64,000 nt of DNA from A37T11 sp964546645 (GCA_964546645.1 CAZJKM010000005.1:1-64000); one strand, 5' to 3'. Shown: positions 33,441 through 42,376, counted from the stretch's first letter. Notes: generated from the sequence alone by a model not told the origin. A program made the numbers and translations.

Positions 33441-33538
33441 CGTAGTATTTTTCCTCCAGCGGCTGCTAAAGTGCGGATTATTTCATTAAAACGCCAGTTT
33501 TTTATGAAAATATTACTCGCCGGGCTGCTTAATCTTTT

Positions 33539-33546
33539 TAACTTTG
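33539..33546 (+). promoter_or_regulatory. -7 box of fumC
   Basis: TAACTTTG, exact TAnnTTTG, 27 nt before the fumC ATG; AGGAG lies between box and start. Confidence 0.45.
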
Positions 33547-33573
33547 TGCTCATCACAACAGGAGTATATAATT

Positions 33574-34971
33574 ATGTCATACAGAACCGAACATGATACA
33601 ATGGGTGCGGTACAGGTACCCGCAGATAAGTACTGGGGCGCACAGACAGAACGTTCCCGGAATAATTTTAAAATCGGTCCGGCAGCCTCTATGCCGGCAG
33701 AGATCATCCAGGCATTTGCTTATCTGAAGAAGGCTGCTGCCTATACCAATGCAGAGGCAGGGATACTTGCGGAAGAAAAACGTGACCTGATCGCCGCCGT
33801 TTGCGATGAGATACTGGAAGGAAGGCTGGAGGGCCAGTTCCCGTTAGTGATCTGGCAAACAGGGTCCGGTACGCAATCCAATATGAATGTGAATGAGGTT
33901 ATTGCTAACCGTGCACACGTATTGCAGGGCCATCGACTGGGGGAAGGGAAACCGTTCGTACATCCTAATGACGATGTAAACAAGTCGCAGTCTTCCAATG
34001 ATACGTTCCCTACGGCGATGCATATCGCAGCGTATAAAGCCATTGCCGGCACTACCATTCCCGGAGTAGAAAAGCTCCGGGACACGCTGAAATCCAAATC
34101 GGAAACCTTCCGTGAGGTGGTAAAGATCGGGCGCACCCACCTGATGGATGCCACGCCACTGACGCTGGGACAGGAATTTTCAGGGTATGTTTCCCAGTTG
34201 GATCATGGCCTGAAGGCGTTGCGTAACACGCTGGACCACCTGGCCGAACTGGCACTTGGGGGAACTGCAGTGGGAACCGGCATTAATACCCCGAAAGGGT
34301 ATGATGTCACAGTGGCAAAATACATCGCAGCATTCACCGGCCTGCCGTTCCGCACGGCAGAAAATAAATTTGAAGCACTGGCAGCCCATGATGCGATCGT
34401 CGAGAGTCACGGGGCATTGAAGCAACTGGCGGTATCGCTCATGAAGATTGCCAACGATATACGGATGCTGGCATCAGGCCCGCGCTCGGGTATCGGCGAA
34501 ATATTCATCCCCGAGAATGAGCCCGGCTCGTCTATTATGCCGGGAAAGGTAAATCCCACTCAATGCGAGGCCCTTACTATGGTATCGGCGCAGGTCATTG
34601 GTAATGATATGGCTATTGCTGTCGGCGGTGCTACGGGCCATTACGAGTTGAACGTATTTAAGCCGGTTATGGCGGCGAATATCCTTCAATCGGCCCGACT
34701 GATCGGAGATGCCTGTGTCTCTTTCAATGACCACTGTGTCATTGGTATAGAGCCCAATTATGACGGTATAAAGAAGCATCTTGAAAACTCGCTGATGCTG
34801 GTCACCGCCCTGAACCCACATATCGGGTATGAAAATGCTGCCAAAATTGCTAAAAAGGCTCACAAGGAAAACACGTCGCTGCGGGAAGCGGCACTTGCCC
34901 TCGGATTGCTGACCAATGAGCAGTTTGATGCCTGGGTGCGCCCCGAGGACATGATCGGTGGTCTTAAATGA
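33574..34971 (+). CDS. fumC: Class II fumarate hydratase
   Basis: 465 residues (E. coli FumC 467). Motifs: GSGTQSNMNVNEV, SSNDTFPTAMHIAA, GRTHLMDATPLTLGQEFSGY and the family signature GSSIMPGKVNPTQCE with the mobile active-site serine. It interconverts fumarate and malate in the citric acid cycle without an iron-sulfur cluster. The ATG at 33574 follows AGGAG; the longer frame from 33544 would start inside the promoter. Its TGA overlaps the ATG of the next gene (ATGA), so the lipoprotein is translationally coupled to it. Confidence 0.96.
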   Translation: MSYRTEHDTMGAVQVPADKYWGAQTERSRNNFKIGPAASMPAEIIQAFAYLKKAAAYTNAEAGILAEEKRDLIAAVCDEILEGRLEGQFPLVIWQTGSGTQSNMNVNEVIANRAHVLQGHRLGEGKPFVHPNDDVNKSQSSNDTFPTAMHIAAYKAIAGTTIPGVEKLRDTLKSKSETFREVVKIGRTHLMDATPLTLGQEFSGYVSQLDHGLKALRNTLDHLAELALGGTAVGTGINTPKGYDVTVAKYIAAFTGLPFRTAENKFEALAAHDAIVESHGALKQLAVSLMKIANDIRMLASGPRSGIGEIFIPENEPGSSIMPGKVNPTQCEALTMVSAQVIGNDMAIAVGGATGHYELNVFKPVMAANILQSARLIGDACVSFNDHCVIGIEPNYDGIKKHLENSLMLVTALNPHIGYENAAKIAKKAHKENTSLREAALALGLLTNEQFDAWVRPEDMIGGLK

Positions 34972-35489
34972 AGCAAGTCTTAAGAATAGCAGGAATATAC
35001 CAGCTGATATCAGCTGGTATATTCCTGCTATTCTTAGCCCAATCGTGTAAATTTCACAGTAACATGCAGACGGAAGGTGCTTCATTTCTGCAGGGTGTCT
35101 GGAAACAGGAGGCCGGCTCCCTCCATGAGGAATTGGTACATTATAACCTGCATGAGTTTCGTTTTACGTGTGACTCGGTATATGTGGTGATGCAGGTCCG
35201 TTCACAGCAAAAGACGGTTACGGATGCCTGTTATCAGGATGGTCGGTGGACAGAGTATGCAAAGGGAATTTATGTGGTGCGTGGCGATAGTCTGCTGGTT
35301 GATGGTATTTATACGCAAGCAAACGGGCGACAGAAAATATCCGGCTGTTACCGCATCGGGCAATATATCCCCAGGTTCAGAATTGTCCGGCATACCGCTG
35401 ATTCCCTTTATCTGGAAAGCAAATATGATCAGGTGCCTGTCTTGCTCGCAAAAGCAGATACAGTGACCTGTATACCGAAGCCCCGGTAA
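34968..35489 (+). CDS. Lipoprotein of unknown function, coupled to fumC
   Basis: 173 residues. A signal peptide (KQVLR basic start, long hydrophobic core) ends at AQSC, giving a lipid-modified Cys27. The remainder has strands and aromatic residues (LHEFRFTCDSVYVVMQVRS, WTEYAKGIYVVRGDSLLVDG) in the style of small lipocalin-like proteins, with further cysteines at about 68 and 83. No family recognised. The start overlaps the fumC stop by ATGA. Its signal-peptide core is encoded by a perfect 56-bp palindrome, so the mRNA folds into a 28-pair hairpin directly behind the start codon. Confidence 0.7.
   Translation: MKQVLRIAGIYQLISAGIFLLFLAQSCKFHSNMQTEGASFLQGVWKQEAGSLHEELVHYNLHEFRFTCDSVYVVMQVRSQQKTVTDACYQDGRWTEYAKGIYVVRGDSLLVDGIYTQANGRQKISGCYRIGQYIPRFRIVRHTADSLYLESKYDQVPVLLAKADTVTCIPKPR
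34981..35036. repeat. Perfect 56-bp palindrome without spacer
   Basis: The 28 bases 34981-35008 (TAAGAATAGCAGG...AGCTGAT) are the exact reverse complement of 35009-35036, with centre GATATC. Symmetry stops at both ends (T versus G). It begins 10 nt after the fumC stop and lies wholly within the lipoprotein gene, encoding residues 5 to about 23. Confidence 0.97.
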
Positions 35490-35514
35490 AGGCCGTCAGA
35501 CTCCTGTCCGCGGA

Positions 35515-36096
35515 TCAGATAAACCACCACATTTTTTCGGGAGTTATACAGGCATTCAGGCGGACATCATATGCTGATACATCCGTTATTTCACTGACAG
35601 GTCCAAAAAACGAAAGGCCGATTTTCAGGGTATCCGGCCGGCATTGAGAAAGAAAGCGGTCATAGAACCCTTTGCCGTACCCAACCCGGTTTCCATGCCG
35701 GTCAAATGCCAGCAAAGGGACCAGGACAACATCCAATAGATCCGGCCGGATCTCTGTGCCCCCCACTGGCTCGGGTATACCCCAGCGGTTATTGTGCAGC
35801 ACCGTGTACTCATCCCATAGGAAATGGCGCATAAGGGAAAGCTCCGGCTCGCTTTTGGACAATACGACCTGCACCGCGGGACGATCATTTCGTAACCAGT
35901 TGAGCAACGGCAGGGTATCCGGTTCAACATGGACTTCCAGTGGGATAAAGGAATGCAGGTAGCGGATATCCTCAAACGGTAATGTAGTGAACCGCCTTAA
36001 CAATTGTTCATTGTATTGCAGGATCTCTTTTGGAGAGAGTAACTTCCGCTGCTTTCGGGCCTGTTTACGGGCCGCATGTTTTGTCAACGCCGGCAT
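35515..36096 (-). CDS. 5-formyltetrahydrofolate cyclo-ligase
   Basis: 193 residues of the MTHFS family. N-terminal ARKQARKQRKLLS, the substrate loop region and the nucleotide signature RVGYGKGFYDRFL near residue 145 are intact. It converts 5-formyl-THF to 5,10-methenyl-THF using ATP. Start at ATG 36096 (MPALTKHAARK). Located downstream of efp on the same strand. Confidence 0.9.
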   Translation of the reverse strand: MPALTKHAARKQARKQRKLLSPKEILQYNEQLLRRFTTLPFEDIRYLHSFIPLEVHVEPDTLPLLNWLRNDRPAVQVVLSKSEPELSLMRHFLWDEYTVLHNNRWGIPEPVGGTEIRPDLLDVVLVPLLAFDRHGNRVGYGKGFYDRFLSQCRPDTLKIGLSFFGPVSEITDVSAYDVRLNACITPEKMWWFI

Positions 36097-36176
36097 GCTG
36101 CAAGAAAAAAGCGGCAGAGGGCCTCCCGTCATGCCGCTAATTGATAAACTTAAATCTAAAACCTAACGAAAATACG

Positions 36177-36737
36177 TTATTTAACCCGTTCAATGTAATC
36201 GCCGGTACGGGTGTCAACTTTTACCCGGTCTCCCTGATTGATAAAAAGAGGAACCCTGATTTCCACTCCCGTTTCTACCGTGGCACTTTTCAGTGCGTTG
36301 TTGGATGTATCACCTTTTACCGCAGGTTCCGAATACGTGATCTCCAACTCCACCGTGGTGGGAGCCTGTGCCATAATAGGTTCCTCACTCTCAAAAGCCA
36401 CGATTACGTTCATGCCTTCTTTCATAAAACGTGCTGAACTGCCAAACAGGTGTTTGGGGACATTAAATTGTTCGAAGGTATTATTATCCATCACCACAAA
36501 AAAATCACCCTCGTCGTACAGGTATTGATAGTCGTTCGTTTCAACGCGCGCAATCTCAACCTCCTCATCTGTCCGGAAGCGGTATTCAACAAGTTTACCG
36601 GTTTTAACATTACGCATTTTTGCCTGGTAGAATGCCCGTAGGTTGCCGGGGGTCCGATGGATAAACTCCTCCACGGACACCAACTCACCATTGAAACGCA
36701 GAATATTACCGGATTTTACTTCTGATGCTTTTGCCAT
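36177..36737 (-). CDS. efp: Elongation factor P
   Basis: 186 residues in three beta-domains: KOW-like N-domain, OB domain (YQYLYDEGDFFVVMDNNTFE), and C-domain with TSNNALKSATVETG, VPLFINQGDRVKVDTRTG and DYIERV. EF-P enters the E-site to rescue ribosomes stalled on proline runs. In the N-domain loop, the residue aligned with the modified Lys34 of E. coli is Asn32 (TPGNLRAF), with Arg34 two places on, so the usual lysine target is absent. A full promoter lies 44 nt upstream. Confidence 0.93.
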   Translation of the reverse strand: MAKASEVKSGNILRFNGELVSVEEFIHRTPGNLRAFYQAKMRNVKTGKLVEYRFRTDEEVEIARVETNDYQYLYDEGDFFVVMDNNTFEQFNVPKHLFGSSARFMKEGMNVIVAFESEEPIMAQAPTTVELEITYSEPAVKGDTSNNALKSATVETGVEIRVPLFINQGDRVKVDTRTGDYIERVK

Positions 36738-36780
36738 TTTCTTATCTTATAAAATTGCCAGACAGCTTACTTTGGTGCTG

Positions 36781-36811
36781 CAAAGGTAAAGCTATCATTC
36801 CATTTGTACAA
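36781..36811 (-). promoter_or_regulatory. Promoter of efp
   Basis: Minus-strand TTG (36811-36809), 20-nt spacer, TACCTTTG (36788-36781). It lies just before the 3' end of the ABC ATPase gene, giving a leader of roughly 40 nt. Confidence 0.6.
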
Positions 36812-37445
36812 CACCCGCATTGCCACTGTGCTTAAAGTCGGTAATGCGGAGATGATGCTTACAGAACGTATATTCATGCGGCTGGTTGGAACAAATAACA
36901 AGGAGACGGTCCCTGCCAAGATGGGCTACCAACTCCTGGTACCAGGCCACACCCTGCTCATCCAGATTCGAAGTGGGTTCGTCCAGTAACAGTAACGGAG
37001 TAGCTGCGCAGAAAGCCAGTGCCAACCGGGTGCGTTGTTTCATGCCGGATGAGAAATACCGGATCTCCTTGTCAGCCGCTTCCGGCAATCGGAGGAGGCG
37101 GATGACCTCTGCCGTATCGAACTGCCCTGCGTAGGATTTGAACCTGAAGTGGAAGTCGATCAATTCGCGTAAGGTAAACTCTTCCGGCAGCTCCACATAA
37201 GGAGCTGCAAGAGACAGATAATGATAGAGAGAGTCGGGCTTTACCTCCTGGTTCAGAAAGGTATAACGGATAGTCCCCTCAGAAGGAGACAGGCTGGACG
37301 CCAGTAGTTGCAGAAAGGTGGATTTTCCGGAACCGTTCGGGCCCAATATGGCATAGCTTTGGCCGGCCTCAAACCGGGAGGAAATACCCCTGAATATCCA
37401 CTCACGGTTAAATCGCCGGCCAATTTGCTGCAGTTCGATGGTCAT
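36795..37445 (-). CDS. ABC transporter ATP-binding protein
   Basis: 216 residues: Walker A LGPNGSGKSTFLQ, a Q-loop region, the signature YFSSGMKQRTRLALAF (divergent SGG-type), Walker B LLLLDEPTSNLDEQG and a switch in ICSNQPHEY where His is replaced by Asn or Gln. Short single-domain ATPase resembling CcmA or gliding/export ATPases; no permease gene is adjacent, so the partner is encoded elsewhere. ATG 37445 (MTIELQQIG) is taken as start because the upstream frame is made of repeat DNA. Confidence 0.85.
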   Translation of the reverse strand: MTIELQQIGRRFNREWIFRGISSRFEAGQSYAILGPNGSGKSTFLQLLASSLSPSEGTIRYTFLNQEVKPDSLYHYLSLAAPYVELPEEFTLRELIDFHFRFKSYAGQFDTAEVIRLLRLPEAADKEIRYFSSGMKQRTRLALAFCAATPLLLLDEPTSNLDEQGVAWYQELVAHLGRDRLLVICSNQPHEYTFCKHHLRITDFKHSGNAGVVQME

Positions 37446-37541
37446 TTTTGCTGTTTGCAAAGTCGCTGTTTGCTGATTCGCACTTTGCGATTTTGCCTCT
37501 TTGCGAACAGCCACTAATTAACTAATCAACTAATTTAACTA
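37446..37541. repeat. Degenerate TTTGCnAAGTCGC and CTAATnAACTAAT repeats
   Basis: Between the ABC ATPase and lpxA. The left half repeats variants of TTTGC/GCAAAGTCGC (TTTGCAAAGTCGC, CACTTTGCGA, CTCTTTGCGAAC). The right half repeats CTAAT-type words (ACTAATTAACTAATCAACTA). The same two word types occur together at 48574-48670, and the second type matches the ends of the longer inverted-end elements at 47325 and 54441. Confidence 0.55.
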
Positions 37542-38327
37542 TCAAGACCCCTGACCAAATCCTTTCATCACGCCGCGGTTGGAATTCCTGATGAAGTCGA
37601 GGATCTCGTCCCGGATCTCGGTAGGTTGGTATTCTGCTTCGATAATCCCGAGCGCTTTGGTTAAATTGTTGTTTTTTACAAAAAGTACCCGGTAAATATT
37701 CTGGATCTCGTTGATCTGATCGGGCGAAAACCCCCGCCGCCGCAGGCCCACCGAATTTACACCCACGTAGGAAACCGGTTCACGCGCTGCCTTTACGAAA
37801 GGAGGTACATCCTTGCGGACCAGCGAACCACCCGCGAGGAAGGCGTGTGATCCAATATGGCAGAACTGATGTACGGCCACCATACCCGCCAGCACCACAT
37901 AATCGCCCACTGTGATGTGCCCGGCCAGTGTACTGCTATTGGAGAAAATACAGTTGTCCCCTACGATACAGTCGTGCGCAATATGGCTGTAAGCTTGTAT
38001 CAGGCAATTCTTTCCGACGACTGTTTTCCAACGGTCTTTTGTACCCCGGTTAATTGTTACACACTCCCTGATCGTCGTATTGTCGCCTATTTCTGCCGTT
38101 GTTTCCTCTCCGGCAAACTTCAGGTCCTGCGGAATACCGGATATCACGGCACCGGGGAAAATCCGGCAGTTTTTGCCGATTCGGGCGCCATCCATAATGG
38201 TCACGTTTGACCCAATCCAGGTTCCTTCGTCGATCACCACATCCTTATGTATAGTTACGAAGGGTTCTATGACGACATTATTTGCAATACGCGCCTGGGG
38301 ATGTATATAAGCAAGAGGCTGTATCAT
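37542..38327 (-). CDS. lpxA: UDP-N-acetylglucosamine acyltransferase
   Basis: 261 residues with about ten left-handed beta-helix hexapeptide turns (IANNVVIEPFVTIHKDVVID and so on), the catalytic His in YSHIAHDCIVGDN, and the helical C-domain with SVGLRRRGFSPDQINEIQNI. First step of lipid A synthesis: transfers a 3-hydroxyacyl chain to UDP-GlcNAc. ATG overlaps the stop of lpxC/fabZ (ATGA), so the lipid A genes are translationally coupled. Confidence 0.96.
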   Translation of the reverse strand: MIQPLAYIHPQARIANNVVIEPFVTIHKDVVIDEGTWIGSNVTIMDGARIGKNCRIFPGAVISGIPQDLKFAGEETTAEIGDNTTIRECVTINRGTKDRWKTVVGKNCLIQAYSHIAHDCIVGDNCIFSNSSTLAGHITVGDYVVLAGMVAVHQFCHIGSHAFLAGGSLVRKDVPPFVKAAREPVSYVGVNSVGLRRRGFSPDQINEIQNIYRVLFVKNNNLTKALGIIEAEYQPTEIRDEILDFIRNSNRGVMKGFGQGS

Positions 38328-39736
38328 TCGCTTTTTTCTGATTCTTTAACTTTGACGATTTGAGCCATCAGTTCGGCTTCTACCACAACTTTTTCACCTA
38401 CCATGCCTGTTCCTTTCATTTGGGCAATTCCGCGCCTGATCGGTGCGATCAGGTCACAGCGGAATATCAGTGTATCTCCCGGGGTTACCTGGGCCTTGAA
38501 CCGTGCATTTTCAATTTTCAGAAAAAGGGTCAGGTAATTTTCCGGATCAGGAACGGTATTGAGTACCAGAATGCCTCCGGTCTGGGCCATTGCTTCAATT
38601 TGCAGCACACCTGGAAAAAGAGGGGCATCAGGGAAATGACCCATGAACAGATCCTCATTCATGGTTACATTTTTTAATCCCACTACGTGGTTTTTTGTTA
38701 GTTCCAATATTTTGTCGATCATCAGAAATGGCTGGCGGTGCGGCAGGATATTCATAATCTGCACCGTATCATACACCGGCACCATGTTCGGATCGTAGAT
38801 CTTCAGATACTTCTTACTCTTTTCTTTTTTGATCTGAGCCCTGATTTTCTGGGCGAAGGCCACATTGGCAGCATGGCCGGGCCGTGCAGCCATGATATGG
38901 CCTTTAATGGGTTTCCCTACCAACGCCAGGTCCCCGATCATATCAAGCAGCTTGTGCCGTGCCGGTTCGTTCTGATGGCGCAGCTCAATATTGTTGAGGA
39001 TACCTTCACGGGCCACGTCAATATCCTTCCGGTTAAACAACTTAGCCAGATGCTGGAGCTCGTCTTTGCTTACTTCCTTATCCACTACCACGATCGCATT
39101 ATTCAGGTCGCCTCCTTTGATGAGGTTATGTTTCAGAAGCATTTCCAGTTCATGCAAAAAGCAGAAGGTCCGTGACGATGCGATTTCCTTTTTGAACTCA
39201 TCAATGTTACTGATTGCCGCATGCTGGCTTCCTAACACGGGCGAGTTGTAATCGATCATGCAGGTAAACCGGTATCCGTTCAGCGGCATAGCGACCATCT
39301 CTACTTTCCGGTCGGGCTCCGTATAATGGATATTATGTGGGATCTCATAATATTCCCTGTCGGCCTCCTGATCCATATAGCCGGCCTTCTCAATTGCTTC
39401 TGCGAACGAGAATGAGCTCCCGTCCATAATCGGTACTTCCGGGCCGTCAATTTCAATCAGGACATTGTCAATGTCCATGCCCACCAATGCGGCCATCAGG
39501 TGTTCGATGGTGCTTACACTGGCACCATTCTGAGAGATGGTTGTTCCTCTGGCGGTATCGGTTACATTGTCCGCATCCACCTCAATAAGTGGCTGATTTT
39601 CCAGATCGATACGTTTAAACTTATACCAATGGTTCTCCGGTGCAGGTCTAAACGTAACGCGAGCCGGTTTACCGGTATGCAGCCCCACTCCTGAGATACT
39701 TATTTCCGATTTGAGTGTTCGTTGTTTTACATTCAT
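38324..39736 (-). CDS. Bifunctional LpxC deacetylase / FabZ dehydratase
   Basis: 470-residue fusion. Residues 1-300: UDP-3-O-acyl-GlcNAc deacetylase with GVGLHTGKPARVTF, the zinc ligand in TIEHLMAALVGM, and KHNLIKGGDLNNAIVV, then the HKLLDMIGDLAL zinc-ligand region. Residues 320-470: 3-hydroxyacyl-ACP dehydratase FabZ with ILPHRQPFLMIDKI, GHFPDAPLFPGVLQIEAMAQ. This lpxC-fabZ fusion is characteristic of the Bacteroidota and joins the committed step of lipid A synthesis with a fatty-acid step competing for the same acyl-ACP pool. Flanked by lpxD (62 nt upstream) and lpxA (overlap). Confidence 0.96.
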   Translation of the reverse strand: MNVKQRTLKSEISISGVGLHTGKPARVTFRPAPENHWYKFKRIDLENQPLIEVDADNVTDTARGTTISQNGASVSTIEHLMAALVGMDIDNVLIEIDGPEVPIMDGSSFSFAEAIEKAGYMDQEADREYYEIPHNIHYTEPDRKVEMVAMPLNGYRFTCMIDYNSPVLGSQHAAISNIDEFKKEIASSRTFCFLHELEMLLKHNLIKGGDLNNAIVVVDKEVSKDELQHLAKLFNRKDIDVAREGILNNIELRHQNEPARHKLLDMIGDLALVGKPIKGHIMAARPGHAANVAFAQKIRAQIKKEKSKKYLKIYDPNMVPVYDTVQIMNILPHRQPFLMIDKILELTKNHVVGLKNVTMNEDLFMGHFPDAPLFPGVLQIEAMAQTGGILVLNTVPDPENYLTLFLKIENARFKAQVTPGDTLIFRCDLIAPIRRGIAQMKGTGMVGEKVVVEAELMAQIVKVKESEKSE

Positions 39737-39798
39737 TCCGTATCCTTGTCTTGTTAATCTCTTCTATTCATTTGTTAGTCTCTGAAGCGGACCAATTG

Positions 39799-40836
39799 TT
39801 ACGTTTGGCGATCGGTCTGCAATTTCTTTTCCAGCTCTTCCAGGCGACGCTCCAGTTCCGGCAGGCGGTGCAGGATGACCTGTGCCCTCATCTGGACGTT
39901 GTAAGCGGTGGCAGGTGTTCCCGCCCATTTCTTGCTCTCTTCCTCGATAGAGCGGTTAATGCCTGACTGTGCCTGAACCTGTGAGCCTTTGGCGACCGTT
40001 ATGTGTCCGGCGACACCCACCTGGCCGCCCAGCAGCACACGCTCCCCGATCTTCGTGCTGCCCGAGACACCCGTTTGTGCAGCGATGACGGTATCTGCAC
40101 CGATCTCGACATTGTGCGCCAGTTGTATCAGGTTGTCCAGTTTTACACCCCGCCGGATGAACGTGGAACCCATCGTTGCCCGATCCACCGTTGTATTAGC
40201 CCCGATTTCCACATCGTCTTCTATAACAACATTGCCGATCTGGTTGATTTTCAGGTAAGCGCCGTTCTCCTGGGGGGCAAAGCCAAACCCGTCGCTACCG
40301 ATCACGGCCCCGGAGTGGATAATCACCCGCATTCCGATCACACTGTCAAAATAAATGCGGACACCCGCATAAATCACACAATCATTGCCGATCGTTGTAT
40401 TGTCTCCGATATAACTGTGCGGGAAGATTTTTACATTATCTCCTATGACGACATTCTCCCCGATATAAGCAAAAGCACCTATATAGCAACTGTTACCGAT
40501 TTTAGCAGACGGAGCGATGAATACCGGTTCCTCTGTTCCTTCCTTATGAAAGCGGATACTGTTGTACATTGCCAGCAATGTTGAAAAAGCAGTATAGGCG
40601 TCCTTCACCCGTATCAGTGTAGCCCCCACAGGCTGATCAAGCTGCAATCCCTCATTGACAATGACAACAGACGCATCTGTCGTGTACAGAAAAGGCTCAT
40701 ATTTGGGGTTAGAAAGAAATGCCAGACTGCCGGCTTCCGCTTCTTCTATCTTGGACAGACGCTGAACAGTAATTGCTTCATCTCCTTCCACATGTCCGTT
40801 AACAAGCTCCCCTATTTGTTTTGCGGTGAATTGCAT
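39799..40836 (-). CDS. lpxD: UDP-3-O-(3-hydroxyacyl)glucosamine N-acyltransferase
   Basis: 345 residues: N-terminal uridine-binding domain (to about 100), hexapeptide beta-helix (SYIGDNTTIGNDCVIYAGVR), the catalytic His in LIQLAHNVEIGADT, and a C-terminal helix. It adds the second acyl chain after LpxC. Start ATG 40836; the TTG two codons earlier lies in a promoter box. First gene of lpxD-lpxC/fabZ-lpxA. Confidence 0.95.
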   Translation of the reverse strand: MQFTAKQIGELVNGHVEGDEAITVQRLSKIEEAEAGSLAFLSNPKYEPFLYTTDASVVIVNEGLQLDQPVGATLIRVKDAYTAFSTLLAMYNSIRFHKEGTEEPVFIAPSAKIGNSCYIGAFAYIGENVVIGDNVKIFPHSYIGDNTTIGNDCVIYAGVRIYFDSVIGMRVIIHSGAVIGSDGFGFAPQENGAYLKINQIGNVVIEDDVEIGANTTVDRATMGSTFIRRGVKLDNLIQLAHNVEIGADTVIAAQTGVSGSTKIGERVLLGGQVGVAGHITVAKGSQVQAQSGINRSIEEESKKWAGTPATAYNVQMRAQVILHRLPELERRLEELEKKLQTDRQT

Positions 40837-40839
40837 GTG

Positions 40840-40870
40840 CAAATTTATGTGTTATAATGTTAAGTACAAA
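40840..40870 (-). promoter_or_regulatory. Promoter of lpxD
   Basis: Minus-strand TTTG (40870-40867), 19-nt spacer, TAAATTTG (40847-40840), ending only 3 nt before the lpxD ATG. It predicts a leaderless lipid A transcript. The upstream TTTG is itself part of a second TAAATTTG. Confidence 0.5.
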
Positions 40871-40878
40871 TTTAATGA

Positions 40879-42141
40879 CTATTGGTTATCAGCATATTCT
40901 GTTTCCGAAGGAGCCTTTCTCAGCTTTTTCGGGTAGGAGACACTGTATTTCTGTACTTTTTTTGATAATGCTTCCAGATTTGATAAGTCTGAGGCCTGCA
41001 CAATATCTTTTATAGATCCGTCCTTCATCAGAATTTTAATATGCCTGCTATCAATTTCATATGCACTGTTTTCCACCATCTGGCTGAAGACGAAGTAGGG
41101 CGTCTCTGCAGCTTCGATTCCCAATACCTCCTCTGTTTCTTTCTGCAGCTGACGGAGATACGCCGGCTCCGGCTGTTGCGGGCTCATCTCCACATGAAAC
41201 AGCTCCCTGTTGATCAGCTGTTTGCAGAGCGTAGACAAAACGCGGTCCTGATGGTTTGTCCAGATCTTAACCGATGCCATGATGTCCGTATCATCCAGAC
41301 GGGAGAACTGCTGCAAATGCCACTCGTCGTTTTCAAAATCTTTTTGCCGGATCCTGTTGGTCAGAAAATGTTCTAATGGTGGTGTTGCGAATACCGGCAC
41401 ACCTTTTCCGCTCAGCTGCCTGGCGCGTAACAGGATTTTAATCAGCATCTGTTCGGCACTTAAAACCGTCTTGTGCAAATAGACCTGCCAGTACATCAGC
41501 CTGCGTGCAATGAGGAAGTTTTCTATGGAATAGATCCCTTTTTCTTCTACCACCAGCTCATAGTCTGCCACATTCAGCATCTTAATGATCCGGTCAAAGC
41601 TGATAACCCCCTCTGATACGCCCGTAAAAAAACTATCACGGTTCAGATAATCCATCCGGTCTGTATCCAGCTGCCCCGATACCAGTTGGTGCAGGAAACG
41701 CTTGGGATATTCACCGCTGAAAATTTCCAGAGCAAGGTCCAGCCTCCCATCAAATTCCCGGTTCAGCTGTTGCATCATCAGTGTGGAAATGTGCTCATGG
41801 GAGCCGTCCTCTACCAACGTGTGCTCCAGTGAATGGGAGAAAGGGCCGTGGCCGATATCGTGCAGCAGGACGGCGATCATTGCTGCCTCACATTCGTCAT
41901 CTGTAATGGAAATATCTTTTCCGCGCAGCGTCTCAATTGCCAATCCCATCAGGTGCATCGATCCCAGCGCGTGCTGGAAACGGGTATGGGTAGCACCCGG
42001 GTACACCATGCTGGCCATACTCACCTGCTTAATGTAACGCAGCCGCTGAAAATACGGATGTTGTATCAGGTGGAATACCAATGCCGAAGGTATCGCAATA
42101 AAACCATACACCGGATCGTTTATAATTTTTTTCTTGTTCAA
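40879..42141 (-). CDS. HD-domain phosphohydrolase (dNTPase-like)
   Basis: 420 residues. Conserved start KKIINDPVYGFI, RLRYIKQVSMASMVYPGATH, TRFQHALGSMHLM, then the metal motif LLHDIGHGPFSHSLEH. These are the features of SAMHD1/dGTPase-related HD hydrolases, which remove triphosphate from dNTPs or act on other nucleotides. No ATG precedes the conserved start; TTG 42141 would give MNKKKIINDPVYG as in relatives and is chosen. The frame remains open to 42168. Confidence 0.85.
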   Translation of the reverse strand: MNKKKIINDPVYGFIAIPSALVFHLIQHPYFQRLRYIKQVSMASMVYPGATHTRFQHALGSMHLMGLAIETLRGKDISITDDECEAAMIAVLLHDIGHGPFSHSLEHTLVEDGSHEHISTLMMQQLNREFDGRLDLALEIFSGEYPKRFLHQLVSGQLDTDRMDYLNRDSFFTGVSEGVISFDRIIKMLNVADYELVVEEKGIYSIENFLIARRLMYWQVYLHKTVLSAEQMLIKILLRARQLSGKGVPVFATPPLEHFLTNRIRQKDFENDEWHLQQFSRLDDTDIMASVKIWTNHQDRVLSTLCKQLINRELFHVEMSPQQPEPAYLRQLQKETEEVLGIEAAETPYFVFSQMVENSAYEIDSRHIKILMKDGSIKDIVQASDLSNLEALSKKVQKYSVSYPKKLRKAPSETEYADNQ

Positions 42142-42376
42142 AATTACAGTCGGGCAAAATTTTAGCAAAAATGGTAAAATTTAGCAAACAAAAACCATGA
42201 TCCGGCCATTATTATACTTCGGCAGGGTAATCTGTTTGTAAAATAAAAGAATCAGCAAAAATTGTGCGGCAAGCTGTTAAGAAATGTTAAAAACAAAGCA
42301 GATTGGCAGAAAAGCAGTAAGTTCGTAACCATAGGTAGGAAAGGCAAAGTGTAAGAAGAATAAAAAACATAGAAAC

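Noticed and set aside
34474..35085. 203-residue minus-strand frame across fumC and the palindrome, containing the same LRIAGIYQLISAG peptide
   Set aside because: It is antisense to the end of fumC; the shared peptide is a consequence of the palindrome.
42139..42146. Minus-strand TAATTTTG as the -7 box of the HD-hydrolase gene
   Set aside because: It overlaps the best start codon (TTG 42141), so transcription from it would remove the start; probably a chance match.
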